Source of the DNA: Isoetes taiwanensis
Lineage: Eukaryota > Streptophyta > Lycopodiopsida > Isoetales > Isoetaceae
Reading direction: 5' to 3'
DNA: 64,000 bases
Assembly (NCBI GenBank): GCA_021234155.1
Contig: JAJEKV010000175.1
Location: forward strand, 727,576 to 791,575
A model generated the notes under the pieces. That model saw nothing but the letters and a program-made list of their open reading frames with translations, searched no databases and had not been told where the DNA came from. A program made the translations under genes and the position numbers. Shown piece after piece: positions 47,401 through 60,270 of the stretch (position 1 is its first letter; each line of letters begins with the position of its first letter).

Positions 47401-50400
47401 CTTGTTTTGAAAAGAAATAAGTAAATATAATGAATTGGTGACCTCCAAAAAGGAAAAAAAAATAATTATTATCTGCATCAATCCCCTAGCAAAAATATTA
47501 TCAGAATGTGGTAACTTTCTCTAACGACCAACACAGGTATACTGCAAGATCAAGTCTTATTTTTTATGGAAGTGCTCCCCCTGGTTTCACCAAAGTAGCA
47601 GGCAGAATAGAATGCAATTATAGAATATGAAAAGAATAAAGCATGGAGATAAATAATATCCTTTTTGTTTCAAAGGACGTGGAATAAGCAATTAAAAATC
47701 AGTTGGCAGCCAGTTTCTTTATCTGCATGATGTACATATTAGATATCTAAAGATCAGCAGAGAGATATGTTTGCTGAAGGGCCCATTGTAAGAGGATACG
47801 TGGAGGGTAAGAGATGATGGAAAAGTGCATTTTGATTGCAGAACAAATGCATATCTGGATGTGTTAAAATCATGTGTATCTTGTGTTAAAATCATGTGTA
47901 TCTTGCAGGTCTGCTATACAGCCAGCATAAGATTTGCTATGGAAGCCTTTAGCACAACAAAAAGAAAGACTAATGCATCTACAAAGCCTGGATCATACTC
48001 TAGCATAAGTTATTGGAAGTTGTACATGATGGAATCATGTCGAAGTTCGCGAAATCAATTTGCAAAAATAATAGGTCAGCATTGGGCAGATCCTTCTTCT
48101 TGAAGACTCGCTTCAAGAAGTACGCTTCACCACAATCTTGATCAGCTTGATACAAAGATTAAAAAAAAATCATGATCGCAGAGATCCCACGTTTCTACAG
48201 CCATGTATTTTTCAATCAACCATGCATCTTCCCAGGAACTGTTCAAGAAGTACACTTCAGAACAGTCTTGATGAGGTTGATACATCATTTTAGAGAAACT
48301 GAAATCTATAAGCGTTTGAGAGGAGTGTACTTACATGTAAAGGGATTCAAAGGTTCTGAAGCCTCTAGGTAGAAATAATGACCGCAGAGATCCCAAGTCT
48401 CTATAAAAGATAAGACAATAGCGAGGCTGAACATGCAAAATAAAGAGAGTTTATTTTCATTTGGAGAAAGTCATACGATAAAGAAAAACAAAAAAGACTA
48501 TTCATAAAATGCATACCTATTTTTCAAATTGGATGCTCGATTGTCATGAGAAGACTTAGCCAGGATGCATGCCCCAATCTGAAGGAGGAGTAATCATATC
48601 ATTTGCAGAAAGGCGTACAACATTTACAATCTAAAGTTGTCAGCGCCACTAACAATCTACTAATTCCTCGATTATTTACCTTTGGTATCAAAACTTGCCA
48701 TTTGCTTCTCGTTTCTCGTAAGTTCCTTTTCTCCAAGGATGGTAATCCAATAGCACCAAGAGCTGACGATGAAGCCTAGCTAAATGGAGGTACAACACAT
48801 AGCTTGGCACACCTAAAACATGGAAGATAGCTGCTGTCTTTGTTGTTGCAAGATGTTTGGAAGAAAGATGGAGATAAAGAACACATCTCAAAAAGAAAAA
48901 ATATGCAATACCTAGAGTTTGAAGTTTTGTTACACACACCCAGTCATATTCTGAAGCTCTCTCAAGAACCCGAACCTGCAAAACATAAGGCCAAATCATT
49001 GCAGTGAAAGATAAACACAATGGTCAAAACATATTTGCGAAATTAAAACCCTGAATACGACATATTGGAATCAAAAGCGAGGAAAAAATGAGCCATATAT
49101 TGCAGTAAATCCTTCAAAGCTCTCATGCATAGGCAGACAAACCATTGACAACAAATCGACCTCCTCAGAATGAGCATCAACGACCCCTCATCATATTTTC
49201 TCAGGCATTAGATTAACATGATAGCAATCTAATCTAGAAGAAACCTTCGAAATTGGCTCTTATAGCAGTCATGACAGGCATCTTGCAATAACCAGCTTCT
49301 AGGCGACCAATAGGTATAAAGAAAGGAACAGAGAGAACAAACCACATGCAACAAAATTTGATGGAAAACTAAGCCCTCTGCACAAAGCCTTTTTTCATAT
49401 TTCAAATCAGGCAAGATATTTCTGATCAGTCAAAGTCCTAAAATGAGCTAAGGAGCTCATGAACATTCCCCATCTAAAGATCCTAAATTTGAAGCAAACT
49501 TATAGAGAACCTAATACTCAGCTCAGCCTTGCCAATCTCCAGCATGCAATTTCCCTTGTAGAACCTTTTGCAACCTAGTTAGAACCTTAAACATAATCCA
49601 ATTTCCCTAGTAGAACATGCCTCATGCAGAATTATAATGCAACATAGCAAAATTAGCACATATTCGATGCCTTGCCCATCTTTTCCTCTGTTTATGCATG
49701 CAAACCAAATTTGTAGCCTTGTTTTCAAGTTACGGAGGAAAAACATGCATAAAGCATCTGATTCTACCCTTATCTAACCATCAATAGGATCTTAGAAATC
49801 TGACCTTATACCCAATTGAAATACGTATCGGGAAAATAAGCTGCTTTGTGAACTCAAGTGTAGTAAGAAACTGTGAAAAACTACATCTTTTGAGAGCCCA
49901 ATATGCATCTATCCACTGTTGTTTCTTCATTTGTAAAAACTTCTTCATATCTTAGCAGGATTTAATATTTCTGGAGCCAGCTCTCATGTTTCTCTGAACA
50001 AAACTTAAAAGGGAATAAAAACCGAATCATAGATAAATAGCAATGCCTCTGTGTCAGACAAAATAACCCAAACACAAACGTGCAGCATATCTAGAGGAAG
50101 TGATTGGCCTACGCCTTCTTGTCAGTTTGATCTTGCTTAAACCTAGAAACAATAAGCAAATCAAAACGAAACTTGACAATACACGCTTTCAACCTAGAGT
50201 ATCGATACCTCTCATTATCGGCATATCACAGCCTATCCAGACCGCCTTTGAGCACAAATAAAACCGGCAGATTAACTCATGTTCCAGATTGCATGCCAAT
50301 CGGGCCCTTTCCCGGACACCTGCAATTCGTGGAGTCAAGGCAATTCGATGCAAACCCCAAACCCCTGCCCAAAATCATACCATCTGCCATGAAAAACCCT

Positions 50401-50825
50401 TGTTTCCAATCAATCTGCAACGAAGGTCAGATACAAACAGACAAATGCTTTGCCTCGGCTTGCCAATTTCACTTAACTTGTGGGTGCCACGGCGATACAC
50501 GTCGATTCCTCTGTATACCATGCACTCTCTGCCAGATAAGGATGGAAATAAGAAAAAAAAACTATAGTGACGATTTTTGGACAATCGGTGAGTTTTTCCG
50601 GCAGGTAGAAACCCAAAAATCATAGGAAATCGACTTAACAAAAATTCCAAAAAAGTTTTTGGCCAAGCCGGAAAATCCCAAATTAACAAGATTGATTGAT
50701 AAACGCTATACTTTCGACGTCGAGGCATTCATCTCGACCGTCGATTGGTCCAGGCATTCATCTCGATCGTCAATCGTTCGTCGCCAGATCTTGGGGCACC
50801 GGATCCGAATCGCCTGCTTAATAGA
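44456..50825 (-). mobile_element. Helitron C (minus strand), 3' end certain, 5' end tentative
   Basis: The minus strand ends with hairpin GCCCGGCAACGCCGGGC (44483-44467), then ACCATAA and CTAG (44459-44456), followed by T. The segment before the hairpin resembles that of Helitron A. A sub-terminal block at 50680-50560 resembles 27480-27600 of Helitron A in the same relative orientation, so the body reaches at least there. The nearest A|TCTATTA on the minus strand gives 50825 as a possible 5' end, but local CTGCTTA repeats around it make this weak. No Rep/helicase and no recognised captured gene. Confidence 0.5.
44484..50560. other. Interior of Helitron C, no gene recognised
   Basis: AT-rich, intron-like sequence. 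Frames such as minus 45318-45055 and 49020-48688 were read and carry no motif I recognise. Two similar phrases, TCAAGAAGTACGCTTCACCACAATCTTGAT (split here for display as TCAAGAAGTACGCTTC and CACAATCTTGAT) and TCAAGAAGTACACTTCAGAA with CAGTCTTGAT, occur near 48113 and 48244. Confidence 0.35.
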
Positions 50826-51167
50826 TATACAAATCCCTGATATAAGGCACGATCTGCTTAAACCAGATGTTGGAATCGGCTGCTTACCCAAGGATTCATC
50901 GAAATCTCCTGGAGTAGGCATCGCCATCTGCTTTTGTCTTCATTTGGTGTTGTTTCGGCTTTGGTTCAAGGTATAGCTCTCTGAGCTTCTGGCTGTTTCA
51001 TGTATGGCTCTCTGTACTTCTGGTCGTTTCATGTAATGTTGAAGAATTTATAGTGCGTGGATATTTAGCCGTAGATAGAATTCCACTCCGCTTTATCCTT
51101 TTGCAGTAGCCTAATCTTGCCCTAGAGATTATCTATTTTTGAAGCTCAATGTTTCTTAAAGATTTGT

Positions 51168-51520
51168 CTATAACACTAAGTGGTTCCTCCAAATCCAGCA
51201 TCAGCATGAGCAATAAGAAGAGCTAGGACATCAATAAGGAGTTCTAGCTCTCTGTTCCTTGCCTATAACAACTGCTTTGCCACATCTAAAAGCTGGCCTT
51301 GACATTATTGAGTACTTTACCGCGGAATCCAAATAGATATGTTCTATAACACTAAGTGGTTCCTCCAAATCCAGCATCAGCATGAGCAATAAGAGGATCT
51401 AGGACATTAATAAGGAGTTCTAACTCTCTGTTCCTTGCTCATAACAACTTCTTTGCCACATATAAAAGATGGCCTTGACATTATTGAATACTCTAGCAGG
51501 AATCCAAACAGATATGCGAT
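51168..51520 (+). repeat. 176-bp tandem duplication
   Basis: CTATAACACTAAGTGGTTCC begins copies at 51168 and 51344. The copies run in parallel through TCCAGCATCAGCATGAGCAA and TGGCCTTGACATTATTGA with a few substitutions. Confidence 0.93.
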
Positions 51521-53767
51521 GTGAGCACATGTTCAAAGATTATGCCTCCTCAATCAATTGGGCAAGCCGATGAAAGCATACAATTTTTGTATGTATGCCG
51601 CGGCATACAAGAAGCAAAGAGCCCATCCAACAATTTAATCTTCACTCTGCTTCCATAGTTGTGAGGTATATTCTGCGGATTCATTTAGGCATCCTTACCT
51701 CTTGGTCAAGCGATTATACATGTTAAGAAAAGTTATAGACCAAGAAACAATAAATACTATCCGGTTAAAGGGTATTACTTATCGCTGATATTCTATGCAT
51801 AAAAGCCAGCAGTTAATGAATGCATGACATGAATGCTGCCAGCCTTTTGAGACCTTTCATTGCGACGGTTTTTTTTTTTCAAATTTAAAGTTAGCATTTT
51901 TATTTGCCATGATTTGCAAACTAACCATAAACAGGCAGGTGACAACAATGGCGAGGTTGTATTTGGAAAATTCTCAAGGATGTGTAATGGCGAAGTTTTT
52001 GTTATCTGCTCATCCTTCATCTACTCTGGTACGAAGAATTGTTTTGATTGATATTGGATTTTCTTTTAGTCCTATAGAATTGTGGTTTTATAAATGTGCC
52101 TGATCCATACGATGATTCTTGCAGCGACCCAAGTCTGCAGAGTGGTGGTTTGAGGAGGAGGAACTGGGAAGGAGGTGTTTAAGATCTGGGAAGGTTGCAA
52201 AACACAAAATTTTAGGATTTGAATGACGTGTTTTGAGGTTCAACAAAGTGACTCGCCAAAGTGTTACCAAGGTGATGGTGTGCCAGAGCTCTAAGATGGA
52301 TAAGAAGTTTCGGATTCAATGCAATGATGTGATGCATTGCTTTTGATGTGAGTTAAATGTGCCAATGTAGTAATTTAGGCACAATTTGTTCATAGTTTTT
52401 TTACATTGGATGTATTCAAATCAATTGCATCAGTGCACGAGTGATGATTTTTGTTTGCCTTGGAAATCTGGTTATAGATATATACCTTTGAATTTAACTT
52501 CATTTCTTTACTGGTTTTCATTGTCTTTCTATCTTTCGAGAAGCGCACCTAACAATGGCATTGCTGATATGCGATGGAAAAAGCATGGTATCTGGCCGGT
52601 CTTGCAGCCAGTGTTTTTAGGGTGTCGATATGGATCTTATTGTGAAAGGTGTTAACAAAGATGCTAATTCTATGCATTGGGCTTGAGGTGGCGCCTTCCA
52701 CCGCTTTTGGCCCTAATCCGAGAGGTACTTATGCACTTCTTTGGTGGTTTTTATGCTTCGGGTTAAATGGGTAACTCTTTGCAAAACCAGATTTGAAGTT
52801 TTACCTTCACAGCTACATTATTATATATGTTGAATAAGCTTGTGTCTACCAAACCTCATTGAACCAAGATACTCTAAGCCATGTCCTTTTGCACCTCTCA
52901 AGGCCAATGATTTCAACATTGGCAAATCGTGTCATATGAATTGTTTTGTGTCCGGATTTAAACAAGTAAAGGTTTAAATCACAATAATCACCCACGACGA
53001 TAATGTATAGCTTCCAATTGAAAACCAATCACAATGTGCAAGAATCATGTTCTTAATTACTTTTTGAAGGTCATACAAACATGTCTTCCACTACAATATT
53101 GCCATGTAGTGCTAAATACCGAGGTTAGAATAATGGACATGGGATTTGGCTGTTGCAGAATACAATCAAGTAAGAAGTAAGAAGAAGCCTTTTGTTGTCT
53201 GTGCATAACCAGTGGTATTATCAAATTTACTGTGCTATTATTTCATTTGTCTAGCATATCTAAATTTGGTGGATCTTCAGCATTACTTATTTTGCAGCCA
53301 GCAGGAAGACGATCGTGTTAAATCAAACTCGAATTTTCTTTTAACAAGGACCTGCAACGCAAGTGGTACAAAGCTACATGGGAGTATGGTCCTCTTGACA
53401 GGATTTAGTCTAGAAGGTAGAAAAATATTTTGGCTTCAGTGCGTCTCCATGTGACAATAGAAGATCAAAGTTTTGAAGTAAAGTTCTTAGCAACGTGAGA
53501 ATAAAATTTGTGATTTAGTACATAAGTCAAGGCAATGCTGACATAATTCTATCAACATCATATGCTCATGATGTTGTGCAATTGCGATGAAAATGTTGTC
53601 TTTAAGACACTAACTTTTATTTTATGCTTGGAACACTTCAACGAACAAAATATTGCCTAACTAGAAAGTTTAATTGAATTGCTATGGTGTATTTGTAGTG
53701 GCAAACAATTTCTAGTTTAAAATTAGAAGCAATGCTGTGTGTTTGCTGCAATTTCCTTTGTAGCAGT

Positions 53768-53887
53768 TGCTGCAATGCATTTACAGGAAAATGGGTCCAA
53801 TCACTTATTGTTTATCTAAATGTTGTTTGCTGCAATACATTTACAGGAAAATGGGTCCAATCACTTATTGTTTATCTAAATGTTGTT
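53768..53887 (+). repeat. 60-bp near-identical tandem duplication
   Basis: TTGCTGCAAT(G/A)CATTTACAG through TTATCTAAATGTTG occurs at 53768 and 53828 with one or two differences. Confidence 0.95.
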
Positions 53888-55357
53888 CCTACTACTGAAT
53901 GCGGAGGTTTCACCCTTTGCATTTGTAAATTAATTATGGGTGTTAGCTAAACTTGATAGATGAAGACAAGTCGCAAACATGCCTTCCAAGTGTATAGGAA
54001 GATATCCGCATCTTACCATGAAGATATTGATTTCCATGACCCTATTGCAACTTTGTTAAAATATTCGCTCCATCAAATGGGTGCGCAATGGATTACATAT
54101 GCTGGTATAACTCTACTCTTAAAGACTAACTCCTTATAGCGAGTCGAGAGAGAGAGAAGGATGGTCTCGGAAATTCTCTTCTTCTGATTCACTTCTAAAA
54201 CATAGAGGAAACGGATAAGAGAAATGTTCGCGACGGCCTTGGCCGCCGCGATAAATTTCTTGTATACTTAAGTTTTCTACAATTGCAATATTCTAGACAC
54301 TTGTATACATACATTGAATTTCTACCCTGGAAATTGCATACTAAATTTAGAAGCTTGCCCATGAGTTTTGTTTACCCCCCAAAATAATTTTGGCAATAAT
54401 TCTTGAAAAAAAGGAGGCACCTTGAACTTAATAAATGCCAGGTTTTTTATTAGACCCCATGACTTAATTGTTTTTTGTGTCCATAAATATGAAAAATGCG
54501 CACTCTCTTTTTGTAGCACCAATGTGCGTGTCTAATATGCCGGACATCAGTTTGATTTACCATGCATGTGCCATTTTGGTATGCAGAGTAGTAACATTGT
54601 TGTCGCTTTTCCCCTATCATTTATTCTATTTTATTCATTTAGTTCAAAGCCAGATATGTCTTGAATCAAACTCCCACCACAACAATACCAAACAAGGATG
54701 CTACCGAGAAATATGGAAAGGCACACCTACATTTTTTGAATGACGTATATATAGACCATCAAATTAAAATATTCAACTTGATTGAGAAAGAGAAGGAGAG
54801 GGCCAGGATTTACCTGCTGGAACAAGTGGAAGTTCATCATCATCTACTCCCTTATTATTGAAGCTCCTTAACCAGCAGTTCATCAGCATGATTGCTGGAT
54901 TGCAGCAAGTGGAAATAAGAAAAACAGTTTCCTTTACCTGATAATGTTGAACTGCAGCAAGTTGAAGGAAGCAGAGAAGTTTGACTGCCAAACCAATATG
55001 CATATACCTGCAAAAAAATAAGCATAGAGAAGTAGAACTGCTGTACAATGACGTAATTTGTGCAAAGTGGGGTTAGCCTCCACATAAGTAAACTATCCCT
55101 CTCCTCACTTGTTATGTGGGGTAACTGCCAAGTTGCCATTTATCCCCCCAATAACTGATTTGGGGGACTGTTATAAAATTAACGTCAAATATTCAATTAC
55201 AAGGGCAATGAGAACTTCCACCTGTTCGGTAACAGTAGTTGGCATATGATATTTACAAACTAAACACTGGATTACAATTCTTCAGAGAATACAATTCGAT
55301 CCTCAGAGCAGTATTTACATGTGAGAGCAAATAATACAGAAGAGATCGGCCAAATTA

Positions 55358-56506
55358 CTACCAGTCCAATAAACCTGTCTTTGGCAACACTTCAGGTTCT
55401 GGTTCTGGTTCCAACTCTGGAGCAGGAGGCTGAAACTCGAGAAGCTCCAAATCTGCCAAATTCTTCAAATCTACCACAGAAAGCCCATTCAGTCTTCTAG
55501 CAACTAAATCTGCAGCTCCAAGTTCATAAACTGGATGTTTTCCAGCCAATCCGACACACTTCATGCAGGCATCATGTGCAGCTTCAACGCTGGAGTTAGA
55601 ATTGCCAAATACAATACATCTTTCTGGAATAAACTGCAGTTTCTCAGCTGCATAGATAAACATCTCTGGATCTGGCTTCCCTCTGTACACATCTTCTGCT
55701 GCAATAACAACATCAAAGAACCCTTCCATTCCTACTGCCTCAATTGCTTTTCTAGGGCTTCCTAGGCCTGGTAGATGCAATTGCCACGGGAATTTTATAT
55801 TTCCTGCAACGCCTCGATAAAATCACGAGAACCAGGAATCACCCTATAAGTACCACGCTGCATTTGCTCATATAATTCCTCCTTCCTACGTGAAAGTCTC
55901 TTCATTTCTCTATAATCCCTACTCCAACATAGAACTTGATATGGCTTGTTCATTTTTCATCCCTTCTGCTCTCTTAAGAATAAAAGCTGGTGGGATCCTT
56001 TTCCCCTCTTCTTCAGCTAGTGCAGTCCAAGCTTTTAGTTTCCAATTCTGAATCATCCTCCACAATGATTCCTTCCCATTCAAGTATAACTGCAAACCAA
56101 CCGCAGCCCATGCGCCCCTGTCTAAGGAGGGGTTATGTAGAGATGGATTATCTGCTCTGTTAGGTGGTGGCACATCAATAGGCTTCAGAGCTCCATTTTG
56201 AAACATGTCACCAGAATAATATCCTTGACCTTTTTCAGGTGCCTCCTTAGTGGCCTCCATGGCCAAAGCAAATACTTTTACAGAAAAATGATTATCATTG
56301 CATAGCCGCCGATGCCTCAAAAGAGCAGCTTTGTCGAATTCTAAGCCACCTTTAAGAAACATTCCGCAGATCAACTTATCAGACTTAAAAGCAGACGGCA
56401 ATACGGAAAATTTAGGTCTGTTATATTCCATAGCGCCAAATCTTCCATCTCCACTTGTGGAACATACTTGGGGTGTTTGCACGCATACTCCTGACATGGT
56501 AGCCAT
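55358..56506 (-). pseudogene. PYRP2: Frameshifted 5-amino-6-(5-phospho-D-ribitylamino)uracil phosphatase, chloroplast type
   Basis: The minus strand encodes a HAD-family protein very like plant PYRP2, which removes the phosphate from the pyrimidine intermediate of riboflavin synthesis in plastids. From 56506 there is an ATG and a Ser-rich, transit-peptide-like start. NRADNPSLHNPSL follows near 56160, then in another frame ILEWEGIIVEDDSE near 56085 (HAD motif I region; plants have E-W-E-G here). KAWTALAEEEGK and EGMKNEQAIS come next, then VAIASTRPR near 55770 (motif II), AAEDVYRGKPDPEMFIYAAE near 55690 (motif III Lys) and CIVFGNSNSSVEAAHDA near 55610 (motif IV). The end near 55358 is a Pro/Glu-rich tail. 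Small indels near 56127, 56034, 55936, 55804 and 55750 break the frame, with two compensating each other. The copy shows no intron, so it is an intronless gene, a processed copy, or a gene damaged by assembly error. Confidence 0.85.
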
Positions 56507-57850
56507 GGTTTTCTACGGAACTAAAACCTTGAGCCTGGCAACCAAATGGAACCCAGAAATAGGGCTTCTGAGAGTGCAAGGAATACCAAATAAACTCCAC
56601 AAACCTGCACAGTATTGGGTTCGGAAGACTTCGTCTGCTTCGTCTGCTTCGTTCCTCGAACCCGCTTGATTCTTCTTCAAGCTGCAAAGAAATTCAGATC
56701 AAGCTTTTCTTCTAAACTGCAAAGAGAAAGCATTAAATAGCGAGAACAAATGGATCGAGACCAAGGAAGAAGGGGACGAAACAGGGGTCTGCTTGCGCCG
56801 CCCCCTTGCCTTCAAGCGGTGGGAGAGGCAAAATGCTTTGCTTTTGGATAAGGGAGGGCTCAGATTATTCCAGAAATGTTGGGCAATCGGGGCCGTTGAT
56901 GGGCCCATGAATATCTAGCGCAGTTGCAACACATATCTAGAAGCATTGGTAACACTTGGTCACTAGGATGCCACATTCAGAAAATCCCATTGTGTGATAT
57001 TATTTCCATTGTGTGAACCTTGTTTCATTACGCGCGCATTTTTACAACCTTTCTTCCTTGCCTCGTGTTGTTGCCTGGCATCTCTTTCACTGATCCTTGC
57101 TTCTACGTTGGGTCTCAACTTGTGTATTCCTTGTCGTATTTCTTTTGCATGCCAGTTGGTTGGTCCAGTCATCAAAATCCAGTACGTTGGGTTGGGTAGG
57201 CACGCAATGTAAGGTGAATGGGGCAAGTTTCGCTCGTGTCTATTAGCGTGTCTCATATGGGGTGGCCACTTGCAATCTTGGCTGCCTCCACTTCCGTATC
57301 TCAATTCGATCCGAGAGAGGTGAAGAGCGGCAAAATAGAGGGGGAAGAGTTGTAGAAGAGAGGGGAACCAGCAGATTAGACCAGTTTTTGTGGATGATCC
57401 CCTTGTCGTAGTTGAAGATTGAAAACCGGCCTCCGATTTCAGATGGAGGCCTTCACCTCCACTTTTACGTAAGAATCTGCCATTGAAAGCATAAAAAAAT
57501 GATCATATGGCACCCTTATAGAACCCTCTATGGATGATACAAATGCCTTCTTCAAAATGGTTGCCTAACCCGAACTTCCATTTTTCTCCAATTTCTAACC
57601 TATCCATATGTCAACTAGGATGACATTCTAAATTTGACAAAAACAAATCACGTGCGAGATTCGATCTTCAAATTTTCACATGTATAATATAAATTCCAAA
57701 ATAGTTCTCCTTGCACTATTTTAGAAACAATCCTTGCTCTTTTTTAATCACATATTTCGTCTTCCCTTATCTGCTCTTTCACATTGCACACAAAATATTT
57801 TGACTCCCTTATGGACCCGAGGGTATAAAATGGCATGATTAATCAATCTC
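56507..57850. other. Flank of the PYRP2 copy, no gene recognised
   Basis: Directly upstream (minus orientation) 56640-56507 contains CGAAGCAGACGAAGCAGACG, a short 9-bp tandem, in what would be the 5' UTR. 56700-56900 and 57000-57300 have open frames but no motif. No clear TATA box was picked for the minus strand. Confidence 0.3.
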
Positions 57851-57855
57851 AAATT

Positions 57856-57950
57856 CAAGTCCAAGTCCAAGTTCAAGTTCAAGTTCAAGTTCAAGTTCAA
57901 GTTCAAGTTCAAGTTCAAGTTCAAGTTCAAGTTCAAGTTCAAGATCAAGA
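57856..57950 (+). repeat. Hexanucleotide repeat (CAAGTT)n
   Basis: About 16 units of CAAGTT/CAAGTC with a few CAAGAT at the right end. It creates a spurious Val-Gln (plus) or Asn-Leu (minus) frame. Confidence 0.97.
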
Positions 57951-59260
57951 TCAAGGACACAGGAGTGTTGGACACCCATTCCTTCATGGGCTCGGACCTA
58001 ATCATTGTGGAAGCATAAATACATGTTAGGTTAAGCTAAGCTAACATGCAAGCTAGAACTAAAATGCAAAATACGAATACCACCTCGAAGAGTGACACCG
58101 CCATCATCCATAGTGCATGTTGCTACATAATCAATTATACATGCCCCTTAGGGGTTGAGTGACTAGGTTGGGATCTCTAGAAGTGTCAAGCAGAGAGATA
58201 ACATGGACAATATGACCTTGGGTGATCCTTAACATCCTCCCCTTCTGCGCACATTTTGTAAAAAGGCTAAGATGTGTTAACAGAGAGAGGCTTAATCAAT
58301 GGGGCAATCATTCAAGTTCCACTTTTCTCAGGACTATAGTATTTCCAATGGAAGCGATGCTCGAACCATTTTTAACCGTCTATATGGGACTTGTATTCTC
58401 GGGTAGTCAATTGTTTGAACTTGTCAGTAATGCTCTTTTCTCGTATGGCTTGCCAAGAAATCAACATGATATACAAAAGAAATGAAGAACTTGGACATTC
58501 ATATGCTATCCAAAATACAAGTTTTCAAACAATTTATATATTTATGTAAATGGGAAAGTTCATTACAATATTCATGTCACAGGACGATAAGACCAAAGCG
58601 GGCGTTACCTCACGTAGGCCAGGGTATCATCAGGTACGGACCATCTAAGGGATAAAGCATATGGAGCATCTGGAGTAAATCCCGACCATGGTGTTGTCAT
58701 GTAGATTGAAGCTACTAGAAGACAGTAGAAAGATGCACGAGGAGGTGCTTCAATAGCCACGGGCTGGCATGTCGAATCAATGTCACCAACCACTTGCCAC
58801 CTCATTTCCCCGACTAACATGTCATATATGCTTCTTCCTCAACCTCCATGAATCTCATGCCACACTTGCAGGATCATTTGTTGCTCACCCATTTGCGAGG
58901 TTGACATCCTGGTGTGCCTATAATCGTGTCGAAGATGATCAAACCTAGCCCACAGCCCAAGTAAAATTGTGGTTTGACTGGGATCTGTGTCTGGCCCTAG
59001 AAGAGAGTAATTTCATAATCAACTCAGAAATAATCAGTAAAAAAGATGTCAAGATGAATAGTTGTATTTCTATTTACATATATATTAGGGTTACGAGAGC
59101 TTCTTCAATACATCTACGTAGAGGAGCTTTTTCTTAAAAACGTTGCATTTTATGCTTGACAATATACATGCGTTCAGCAAATAGAGGCTACAAGTTCCAT
59201 AGTTTTTTCACAATCAGCATTTTTGGCAATCATCATAGAACTTTTAGCCTATTGCTCCCA
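57951..59260. other. No gene recognised
   Basis: A minus-strand stretch at 58820-58605, containing MLVGEMRWQVVGDIDSTCQ and SIYMTTPWSGFTPDAPYALS, reads like protein but has no family signature I know. The rest holds nothing that could be supported. Confidence 0.3.
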
Positions 59261-59263
59261 TGA

Positions 59264-59464
59264 TCACAGTGTAGTCAATATCAACCTTTTAATGTTTTGG
59301 ATGCGCCTTGATACATCCCTTAAATGTATAGAAAATGGACAATGTAAAGAACTTTGAATCTGACACCCAAAATCAGCATCCGAGAACCCTTGATTCTTCA
59401 AAGATGCATTTAAATGATCGTGAAGATGTCGCAGATGGGATGCAGCATGTAAATACTTCACCAA
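59264..59464 (-). pseudogene. Possible Ty1/copia RNase H scrap
   Basis: The frame contains QGFSDADFGCQI, close to the copia RNase H entry motif 'GFSDADFAGC-x-x-D-(R/K)-K-S-T-S-G'. The expected KSTSG does not follow. This is a single-motif call; chance similarity is possible. Confidence 0.3.
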
Positions 59465-59659
59465 ATGCCCTGATTATGGTGTCGATGGAAAGCCAGTGAG
59501 CCAAAACCTTAATCCAGCCCCTAACAGGCTCTAATTCGGTTTGCTGCCCTCAAGGCAATCGAAGGAAGTCTAACAACATCAAAGCCATCGCCTCTCCCTC
59601 CTGTCGACGCTCTCTTTATTATTTATTCAATGGTTTATAGCCATGTCATTACTTTTAAA

Positions 59660-59878
59660 GCAATTTATTAACATAGCAAACTTAATTTTATTGGATATAC
59701 CCGGTGTTGTTTCCGTACAGGTGTGACGACTATATAGATTCATATCATACGAATATTGTACTTGTATGTTACAAAAGATGGTCGTCACATAGATGCAAAA
59801 GGATAGTTGCACAAAACAGGATTTGAACTTGCAACCTTCTAGTGACAAGTCACGCGCCTTTGCCAAGTGTGTTACCAA
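59660..59878 (-). mobile_element. tRNA-derived SINE candidate
   Basis: Minus strand shows an A-box-like TTGGCAAAGGCGCG and, about 33 bp later, a B-box AGTTCAAATCC, inside a tRNA-like series (GACTTGTCACTAGAAGGTTGC). The spacing fits an internal Pol III promoter. Downstream is about 150 bp of unrelated tail ending in an A/T-rich CCAATAAAATTAA. The tRNA-like part lacks proper acceptor pairing, so a functional tRNA gene is unlikely. Confidence 0.5.
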
Positions 59879-59914
59879 TACTTGTTAAAGACATTTCTTC
59901 ACATCTTCCAAATA

Positions 59915-60147
59915 TGTTGGGTTATTTCCAGAAGGTTCTAGAATATTCTAGAACCCACATGCATGCATGACACTTGGCGTGATGTCATCTATTGGAGTGG
60001 CGCGATCTTAACTGTTGACCTAGATATATAAGGAGGCACCTCCTTCTTGTCGAACCATTCTGGTTCAGTCTTGAGCCTTCTAGGCATCTGTCTCGTGTTC
60101 CTGCTTGTCTTCGGGCCATTGTACTCTTGATTCCTGTTCATATATCA
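59915..60147 (+). repeat. Probable short LTR of a Ty3/gypsy element
   Basis: TGTTGGGTTATTTCCAGAAG at 59915, an internal TATATAAGG (about 60025-60033), and a TG...CA end near 60147 (ATATATCA) precede a leader and a gag frame. That is the expected layout of a 5' LTR. The primer-binding site is not a standard match and the right edge is uncertain. Confidence 0.4.
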
Positions 60148-60270
60148 GATTCTTGCGTATTTTCCTTATTTTCGCATAGGTACATGACAGTTTGAACTGG
60201 AATCCCTTACCGGTTCTTGCTTGCTCTGATCCTAAGCATTTTTTTGCTCATATTTGGTGATTTTATATCT

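Larger units (their letters stand above)
50826..55350. other. Long stretch without a supported gene
   Basis: Intron-like AT-rich DNA with two clear local duplications, listed separately. A short GC-rich inverted motif (CGCGACGGCC..GGCCGCCGCG) lies near 54229-54250. No exon, RNA gene or transposon terminus was recognised. Confidence 0.3.

Noticed and set aside
57748-58029. Val-Gln and Asn-Leu repeat proteins
   Set aside because: Translation of a (CAAGTT)n microsatellite.
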